A stretch of 5,033 nucleotides of DNA from Bacteroidales bacterium (GTDB lineage Bacteria > Bacteroidota > Bacteroidia > Bacteroidales > JAAUTT01): NCBI GenBank assembly GCA_012031335.1, contig JAAUTT010000438.1, forward strand, positions 1 through 5,033, read 5' to 3'. Both the position numbers and the translations under genes were made by a program. The notes below the pieces were generated by a model. The model was not told where the DNA came from. It saw only the letters and a list, made by a program, of their open reading frames with translations, and searched no databases. Within the stretch, counting starts at the first letter, position 1. Every line of letters starts with the position of its first letter. Positions 1 through 5,033 of this stretch are shown one piece after another.

Positions 1-473
1 TCCTAACTTTTCTTTGTTTTCATTAGCTTTTTCTATCATTTATCAGTGAAATCGATACCGATCACATACCCACTTTCACCTACCATTGCACTGGCAACAA
101 ATACGTCGTTACCTGCTCCCGAGCCTAGGTCGAGTACAATATGGCCATGTTCGATATCGGCATACTCCGTTGGGATACCGCAACCGAGGCCGTAATCGGC
201 TGACTGAATATATCCTTCCAGCTTATCATATCCTTCAACCAGTTTATCGGAGCGTTTTGGACTGCATCCGCAGGAACGGGTTGTTATTACCTGAGAATAT
301 TTCTCTTGTACTACCGCTTTTATGTTAGTTGGTGAAGCTAATTCCTCAATTTCTGAACAACAACAACTTTTTTTTGAAACATCCTCGCTTTCAGTTTTTT
401 CAATAAAACCTTTGCTGTTTCCGGTTTTGTTTTGACAACAGGATAATTCTTGTAAATTTTCGGTTGTTTGCAT
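1..473 (-). CDS. arsM: Arsenite methyltransferase ArsM, N-terminal part, frameshifted, runs off the left edge
   Basis: ArsM is a cytoplasmic SAM-dependent enzyme that methylates arsenite to mono-, di- and trimethylated species. The first 145 residues read cleanly. The SAM-binding motif I is VLDLGSGAGND (residues 113-123), followed by VIGIDF (137-142). Before it comes YGLGCGIP (94-101), whose Cys98 lines up with the conserved arsenic-binding Cys of the family (Cys61 in human AS3MT, from memory). Extra cysteines sit at 12-13, 37-39 and 68/70, as in many bacterial ArsM N-termini. The frame stops at a TGA at 38-36. Adding one A to the AAA run (plus-strand T run at 39-41) restores KMIEKANENKEKLG to the edge, the usual ArsM continuation, so the stop is a 1-nt deletion. 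The ATG at 473 lies 5 nt after the amidohydrolase stop, so this is the last visible gene of the operon. The C-terminal half is outside the window. Confidence 0.86.
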
Positions 474-478
474 ATGTA

Positions 479-2170
479 TTATTGTTTAGGTTCAAATACA
501 ATTTTCCTCCTATCGCGGTTTTCACAATTTTTATGTTCATAAGGGAATCGGGGTTAACCTTGCGTGGATCTTCTGATAGAATCACGAAATCGGCAAGTTT
601 TCCCTTAGCTATCGATCCTTTTATGTTTTCTTCGAAAGAGGCATAAGCACTTCCCAGGGTCCAAACCTTTATAGCATCTTCAACTGATATTTTCTGGGCT
701 TCCCCATATACTTTAACGTTTGAAGCTTTACGGGTAACCATACTTTGGATACGCAGCATCGGAATAGCCGCACTTACACCATAATCGGAATGGCCAGCAA
801 CCGGAATGCCCATTTTCAGTGCCGAGCCGGTGGGATGCATCATATCCCAGCGATAATTTCCGTATTCTTCTTCCTTATCGCCATGTTCGTATTCATATGA
901 GTGGGTAACAATTACCACTTTGTCTTTTTTGATCACATTCAGAATGGAATCGGTTACCACGCTGCAGTGTTCTATTCGGTGCCTGTGATTTTCGTTTGGA
1001 TGATTGGCCAACGCCCTTTCATATGCTAGTAATACCATGGGAATTTCCCTGTCGCCATTGGAATGGGTTGCTATCTGAAATCCAGCCTCGTTTATGACAT
1101 TCATGAGAGAATCGAGCTGCTCCTGTGTGCGGGCCGGCGGAATGCCATAGAAATCCTTTTTGCCTGTGGCCGGATTTACCATCTCATAAGGTTTGCTTAA
1201 CCAGCACGTTCTTCCCGAAAAGAGAATTGCCATGAAAAACTTTAACTGGTTTTTACCCGGAGATTTACTTCGGTACGGTAGTGTCTGCTTTCAATTTTTT
1301 GACATCGTTGAGGAACCGTTCGCTGATCATCGCATTCACCCTTACTGGTTGTCCTGCCCTGTATGCTTTTTTGTACAACTCCAGTTTTTCGGGATTCATC
1401 CCTGCATCGCCAATGCTTGTAATCCCCTGTGCGGTAAAGTTCTGGAAGCATTTCAGGAAACCTTCGAGTTGCTCAGCTTCATCAGGTTCTGGTAAGGATG
1501 GCCCAGCTTTGCGGATGATCCCGGCGGCTCCTTCGCGGCAAACGCCATTGGGTTCGCCATTTTTATCCCGGTCGAAAGCACCACCGGGAGGATTTGGTGT
1601 TTTCCTTGTAATACCGGCCATTTTGAGTGCATAGGTGTTAACTGCGCTAACATGTCCGCTCGAATGGCGCACTATAACCGGATGTTCAGTCGACACCCGA
1701 TCAAGATCTTCCCTTGTAGGGTGACGGCCAATTCTGGTATCGTAGTACCTCGACCCTGTTACCCACTGACCTTTTGGCGTAATATCGGCCTTCCGTTTCA
1801 ATAGTGCAATCAGGGTATCCATGGTTGACACACGGGGCGGGGTCAGGTCGATGGTTCCCAGGCGGTGGTTTTCCGGATAAACAGACCCAACATGAAGGTG
1901 GGCATCGATAAAGCCAGGAGTAATAGTTTTTCCGGCAGCATCGATCACTTTTGTGCTATCCCCGATTAATTGCTTGATGTCGCTTGTTTTGCCTATCGCC
2001 ACAAATACGCCGTTTTTAACAGCAAAAGCCTCTGCTGTCGGATTCAGGCTATCAATGGTAATTATGTTTCCATTAATTACAACAAGGTCGGCAATTTCTT
2101 TTTTGCCTCCACAACCTGTTACCTGCAGCAGGATCAGGACAGTTAATAGAAAATTTACAATCTTGTGCAT
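479..2170 (-). CDS. YtcJ-like metal-dependent amidohydrolase (Amidohydro_3 family), lipoprotein, with several frameshifts
   Basis: This is a zinc-type amidohydrolase that would hydrolyse an amide or related C-N bond; the substrate is unknown. A signal peptide ends in the lipobox VTGC (Cys20), so the protein should be membrane-anchored outside the cytoplasm. Motifs in order are PGFIDAHLH (His91, His93), SSGH (His173), HGNSLSGRT, ATHSNGD, HRHRIEH and AGHSD, which covers the metal-site motifs of the family. The gene is split into two main open frames (2170-1265 and, from a false Met, 1233 leftwards). Four single-base indels explain this: minus one near 1271-1273, plus one in the run 1250-1254, plus one in the run 1218-1221, and minus one in the run 502-505. 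Corrected, the middle reads EVNLRVKPVKVFHGNSLSGRT minus a residue or so of uncertainty at the first joint, and the end reads GGKIVFEPKQ with stop TAA at 481-479. The indels sum to zero, giving about 563 aa, a normal length. It starts 5 nt after the upstream PHP gene. Confidence 0.88.
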
Positions 2171-2175
2171 AAAAA

Positions 2176-3290
2176 TTATTCAATATTGAAGTTAATTAAT
2201 AGGTTATCGTTCATGGCTTTATTGGGTCCAGCCAAAAAGTTAGTTACCTCAACCGGAAATTCGATTTTAGCATTTCCTTTGGTATTGTTTGTATAGTCGA
2301 ACGAAACAGCTACAGTTGATGCCGGTGGTACCGTTATTTTATCAGGAAGGCTCAGTCCTTTGAAAGTGCCCGATGTTTTTAGATCGAACGTTAGGCCGGA
2401 GATATTTTTCACGAATAAAATCCCTGAATAAGCCCCTTTTTCGTTCTTTGCCAGTTTTATAACGGCCACCGAGATGCTGTTGCGGAAAACAGGCCTGAGA
2501 AACTCGTCTTTCCCGATCACTTTGTTGTTCCAGCATATTGCGGTGCGACGGGCAAGAAGAGCATCTTTTATGCCTTCCTGAGACCGTTCTTTTGCAAAAC
2601 GAGTGTGATGGTGCGATGCCCGTTCCGGCTCAGGTCGTAGTCGAAGGTTATGGGATCATGCACATCCGAGGTGCCCATCATGGTAAGATTCTTATCCATG
2701 CACCATTGCTGGGCATCGGGGTAATAGGTATTGCTGTTTACCACTTCAATTCCCTGGAAAAGTCCCTTCTCATAAAAATCGTCCTGCACAGCCGACCATT
2801 TGCCGTAATGATCGTTTGGGTGGTTCCAGAAAACAAATGCCTTTTGCTGATTGGCAACAGTTAGAGCCTTTACTGAATCTTTTATTTCAATGGCGTTATT
2901 GTCGGTTGTAAAAATTGCGTTTAGATGGCCCATTGGTTTACGGCGTGTAATTTCGGTTCCCCGGATAACGATCAGGTCACTCCTTTGTCCCAGTTCCCGG
3001 GCAATTTCGAACGCTCTGTTATGATCGCTGATCACATCTTTAATAAATGGCCGGTACTCGATATGTTCGGTAAAGGCAATGGCATCGAGGCCTTCCATCC
3101 ATGCTTCCTGCGCGCGTACTGTAGGCCATACATAACCATCGGAAAAAATGGTGTGGATATGAAAATCGCATTTCAGGGTTTTAAACCCGTTAATATCCGG
3201 TACGTTAAACTCTTTCCTGTAAACCTGAGCTTGGATGTTCACCAGCATCACCAAGCCGATAACTATAAAAAACAAAAATTTTCTATTCAT
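2176..3290 (-). CDS. Secreted PHP-domain phosphoesterase, second paralogue, one frameshift
   Basis: This is a PHP-fold metallophosphoesterase of the secreted Bacteroidota type, possibly related to the Sb-PDE organophosphate phosphodiesterases (from memory, not tested). A signal peptide occupies about residues 1-21. The metal-site motifs are CDFHIHT (His44, His46), FTEH (75-76), RGTE (Glu113), GHLNAI (His122), WNHP (His157), GIEV (Glu182) and SDVH (Asp209, His211). The first frame ends falsely after 240 residues (NGLRKA). Adding one T to the minus-strand TTTT run (plus-strand A run 2596-2599) turns VLQKNGLRKA into VFAKERSQEGIKDALLARRT and joins the C-terminal part that ends at 2176. The span is 1115 nt, exactly one less than the 1116 nt of the intact paralogue, and the two align without gaps through about residue 270. 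The C-terminal 90 or so residues look like a beta-sandwich domain. The gene begins 12 nt after the pyrophosphatase-like gene; its start has no Shine-Dalgarno site. Confidence 0.88.
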
Positions 3291-3302
3291 ATTATTTTTA
3301 CT

Positions 3303-3646
3303 TTAAGAATTGAATCTGTCAATAAATATTGCTTTCATAAAAGCGCTGTTATTCAAAAATGCCAGTACAGTATTTATTTCCTGAGAACTACATCCCACCA
3401 TAACCTTTATTTCTGAGTCGTTTTTTATCATGTCAATGGTGCACATAATTCCTGTCACCTGCATATCTGTTTTATTTCCCAGAAAGACATCGATGCACGA
3501 GCCATCCATCGACTTCGTATTGGTTATATACCCATAATCTACAGGATAAATGACTGAGGGAAACAATGGATGAGCACTTCCCTTTTTCCTGTCGATTACT
3601 ATTGGTTTTCGGAGATGAGCTTTTCAAGAAATTCCCAGTACTCCAT
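3303..3646 (-). CDS. Short inorganic pyrophosphatase-like protein, one frameshift
   Basis: This cytoplasmic protein has no signal peptide and resembles the core of family I inorganic pyrophosphatases, which split PPi to phosphate. The restored protein has 114 residues, against about 175-215 for the classical enzymes, so it belongs to a short subgroup. The match lies in IVIDRKKGS (16-24) and IYPVDYGYI (33-41), followed by MDGSCIDV (47-54). The last aligns with the DGDxxDV metal site but has Ser50 in place of the second Asp. The region carrying the late Tyr-Lys of the active site is missing. From the ATG at 3646 the frame reads MEYWEFLEKLISENQ and stops at TAG. One extra C at the CC run (plus-strand GG 3604-3605) restores NPIVIDRKKGSAHPLFP and the rest. 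The start overlaps the upstream stop by one base (TAATG), which supports this start and translational coupling. The real activity could be hydrolysis of PPi or of another small phosphate compound, or none. Confidence 0.77.
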
Positions 3647-3648
3647 TA
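3644..3648 (-). other. Overlapping stop/start TAATG
   Basis: The TAA stop of the first PHP gene (3648-3646) shares its last A with the ATG of the pyrophosphatase-like gene (3646-3644). This fixes the true start of the downstream gene, which lies upstream of the in-frame TTG at 3566 where its long open frame begins. It points to coupled translation of the two genes. Confidence 0.8.
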
Positions 3649-4761
3649 TTCTACTTTTAAGGAAATTGAAATTTCCGATGTAAGTGAGCTGGAAGGCGAA
3701 ATCAGGTAGTTTTCGACACTAACAGGGATTATAATTTTGCGTTCACCTGTTTCGGTACTTTTATATTCGATAGGTATTGCAGTAATCCCATTGGGTTTTA
3801 CCATTACTTTTTTACCAATTTTAAGTTCAGCATTTGTGTTATTCAAAGTAAGTTGCAGTGGCGCATCCGAGTTATTCCTGATAAAAAGAAACGATTTATT
3901 GCGCACACCCTTTTTAAAAGTAAAAGGTGCATTTTGTGCAACAACTGACTTTTCGAACAGCGGCTTCAGAAACTCTTCCCTGCCGATGAGTTTGTCCTTC
4001 CAGTAAACCACTGTCCGGCGATTTAGCAATGCATCGCGAATGGCTTCAGACGATTTTTCACGTGCAAAAACCAGGGTCATGGGACGGTGTTCTCCCTTTT
4101 CGAAGTCGTAATCGAAAGTTATCGGATTGTGGACATCGGAAGTAGCGATCATTGTAAGGTTACGGTCCATGCACCATTGCTGGGCATTGGGATAATAAGT
4201 GTTATGGTTGGCTACTTCAATACCTTTAAAATGGCCAAGTTTGAGTAGTTTTTCCTGAACCTCGCCAAAGTTACCGGCATCCTCACCCGGGTGGTTCCAA
4301 ATAACAAATGCATTTTGCTGGTTGGCAATAGCAATAGACTGGAGCGAGTCGGGGACACGGATAGCATTATTGTCGCTTGTATAAATAGCATTGAAATGGC
4401 CTAACGGCTTCGACCGGGTAATTTCGGTACCCCTGATTAGCACCATATTGTACTGAGCAGCATGCGACAAAGCAAGATCGTAAGCCCGGTTGTCGTTATA
4501 AACCACATCGGTATCAAAAGTATGGTACTCGAGGTGATCGGTAAAGGCAATACAATCGAGGCCTTCCATCCAGGCTTCCTCGACACGTATTGTTGGCCAT
4601 ACCATTCCATTTGAAAAAACTGTATGGATATGAAAATCGCATTTCAATGTTAAATACCCGTCGGGGTTGGGAAAGTTTACCTCGTGCCTCACCAGCTTCT
4701 GCGAGTAAAGTCCATGTGTGGCAAAAACTGCTAACAGCAATAATGTTAATCTATACTTCAT
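3646..4761 (-). CDS. Secreted PHP-domain phosphoesterase, first paralogue, intact
   Basis: This is a complete 371-residue metallophosphoesterase of the PHP family and the first gene of the operon. A signal peptide covers about residues 1-20, with likely cleavage before Gln21, so it acts in the periplasm or outside. Metal-ligand motifs are CDFHIHT (His44, His46), FTDH (Asp75, His76), RGTE (Glu113), GHFNAI (His122), WNHP (His157), GIEV (Glu182) and ATSDVH (Asp209, His211), consistent with the two- or three-metal centre of the PHP fold. Residues from about 285 to the end, rich in beta-type patterns such as FLFIRNNSDAPLQL, look like a C-terminal beta-sandwich. The overall build resembles the group some databases call Sb-PDE family phosphodiesterases, after an organophosphate diesterase of Sphingobium. 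That link is from memory and gives no proof of substrate. The ATG is preceded by an A-rich stretch without a Shine-Dalgarno site, normal for Bacteroidota. This is the only operon gene here without a frameshift. Confidence 0.94.
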   Translation of the reverse strand: MKYRLTLLLLAVFATHGLYSQKLVRHEVNFPNPDGYLTLKCDFHIHTVFSNGMVWPTIRVEEAWMEGLDCIAFTDHLEYHTFDTDVVYNDNRAYDLALSHAAQYNMVLIRGTEITRSKPLGHFNAIYTSDNNAIRVPDSLQSIAIANQQNAFVIWNHPGEDAGNFGEVQEKLLKLGHFKGIEVANHNTYYPNAQQWCMDRNLTMIATSDVHNPITFDYDFEKGEHRPMTLVFAREKSSEAIRDALLNRRTVVYWKDKLIGREEFLKPLFEKSVVAQNAPFTFKKGVRNKSFLFIRNNSDAPLQLTLNNTNAELKIGKKVMVKPNGITAIPIEYKSTETGERKIIIPVSVENYLISPSSSLTSEISISLKVE

Positions 4762-4951
4762 TTTTTTTGATATTTGGGTGTTATGGTTTTAAGCAGAATA
4801 AAAATAAAGTTGAAGTATTAGCGGGCAAATAACGGATGATTAGGATTTGATTAGTTCTAGTGATGAAATAAATGAAATCTTAACAAGAACCTTCAATTCA
4901 ATTAATGTTTAATGTTTCACTTGCAGATATTTTTTACTATTTATTATCCAA
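4762..4951. promoter_or_regulatory. A/T-rich intergenic region, likely holding the operon promoter
   Basis: No coding frame in these 190 bases looks real. By position the region should carry the promoter of the minus-strand operon and perhaps one for a divergent plus-strand gene. I found no convincing Bacteroidota promoter pair (TTTG near -33 with TAnnTTTG near -7) on either strand. A perfect tandem 7-mer, TAATGTT twice, lies at 4903-4916 and could be chance or an operator half-site pair. The promoter role is inferred from layout, not from a motif. Confidence 0.35.
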
Positions 4952-5033
4952 ATGCAAAACGGTAAAACTGAAGGAGCTTTTTTCGACTCACTCCCCATGG
5001 GAGATATATTGGAAATACTAATAATTGCACACA
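4952..5033 (+). CDS. Possible divergent gene, N-terminal fragment, function unknown
   Basis: An ATG at 4952 opens a frame of 27 codons to the right edge, beginning MQNGKTEGAFFDSL and continuing PMGDILEILIIAH. The composition (acidic and hydrophobic residues well mixed, amphipathic end) looks more like real protein than the serine-rich or arginine-rich frames on the opposite strand. The frame is open back to a TAA at 4910-4912, but the upstream residues (CFTCRYFLLF...) look non-coding, so ATG 4952 is the better start. I do not recognise the family. With only 27 codons visible it may be spurious. Confidence 0.37.
   Translation, partial: MQNGKTEGAFFDSLPMGDILEILIIAH

Noticed and set aside
400..1233. 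A separate 277-residue amidohydrolase protein starting at ATG 1233
   Set aside because: The Met lies inside the HGNSLSGRT block in the wrong frame, and the last part overlaps arsM out of frame. It is the C-terminal half of the 2170-479 gene plus a false tail.
1257..1267. Two in-frame TAA codons as true nonsense mutations or recoded codons
   Set aside because: The neighbouring frame gives EVNLRVK, which fits the family; single-base indels explain the stops. All other genes end normally at TAA, so recoding is unlikely.
1242..1451. Small minus-strand open frame inside the amidohydrolase
   Set aside because: Mostly a shadow; only its last residues (EVNLRVK) belong to the real protein, between two indels.
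2596..2599. Programmed ribosomal frameshifting in the second PHP gene
   Set aside because: There is no slippery heptamer with a downstream structure that I can see, the intact paralogue needs none, and similar one-base breaks occur in neighbouring genes.
2538..2864. Plus-strand open frame of 108 codons
   Set aside because: It is antisense to conserved PHP motifs and spans the corrected frameshift; no recognisable protein.
2925..3416. Plus-strand open frame of 163 codons
   Set aside because: It lies opposite the second PHP gene and the pyrophosphatase-like gene, whose minus-strand frames carry clear family motifs; its own translation shows none.
4991..5003. CTCCC-CAT-GGGAG inverted repeat as a terminator
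   Set aside because: The stem is only 5 bp, no T tract follows on either strand, and it lies inside the possible plus-strand gene.

Overview
The window looks like Bacteroidota DNA. It has moderate-to-low G+C, TAA stops at most gene ends, and A/T-rich start regions without Shine-Dalgarno sites. It encodes secreted or lipoprotein hydrolases of kinds common in that phylum. The phylum is an inference from style and protein families; no rRNA or marker gene is present.

Layout. Almost the whole window (positions 1-4761) is one tightly packed gene cluster on the minus strand, surely one operon. In transcription order it holds: (1) a secreted PHP-domain phosphoesterase (4761-3646, intact, 371 aa); (2) a short inorganic-pyrophosphatase-like protein (3646-3303), whose ATG overlaps the preceding TAA; (3) a second PHP-domain phosphoesterase (3290-2176), a paralogue of the first with the same restored length; (4) a YtcJ-like amidohydrolase lipoprotein (2170-479); (5) an arsenite methyltransferase (ArsM) that runs off the left edge (473-1). 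The spacings are a 1-nt overlap, 12, 5 and 5 nt. Upstream, positions 4762-4951 are A/T-rich intergenic DNA. A possible divergent plus-strand gene begins at 4952 and leaves the window after 27 codons.

The main observation is that four of the five operon genes have broken reading frames. Comparing frames by eye, I can place seven single-base indels: one in arsM, four in the amidohydrolase, one in the second PHP gene and one in the pyrophosphatase-like gene. Most lie in short runs of one base. Correcting each restores a family-typical protein with its motifs and expected ends. The well-preserved protein sequence on both sides of each break favours uncorrected sequencing or assembly errors over gene decay, but the window alone cannot settle this. 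Any automatic gene call here will show fragments and false starts, so the spans given are those of the restored genes.

How the genes may work together (inference): two secreted phosphoesterases, a lipid-anchored amidohydrolase and a small pyrophosphatase-like protein suggest stepwise breakdown of an organic phosphate compound, partly outside the cytoplasm. The co-transcribed ArsM links this to arsenic, either as a passenger detoxification gene or because the substrate is an arsenic-containing ester. I saw no RNA gene, mobile element, CRISPR array or convincing terminator.
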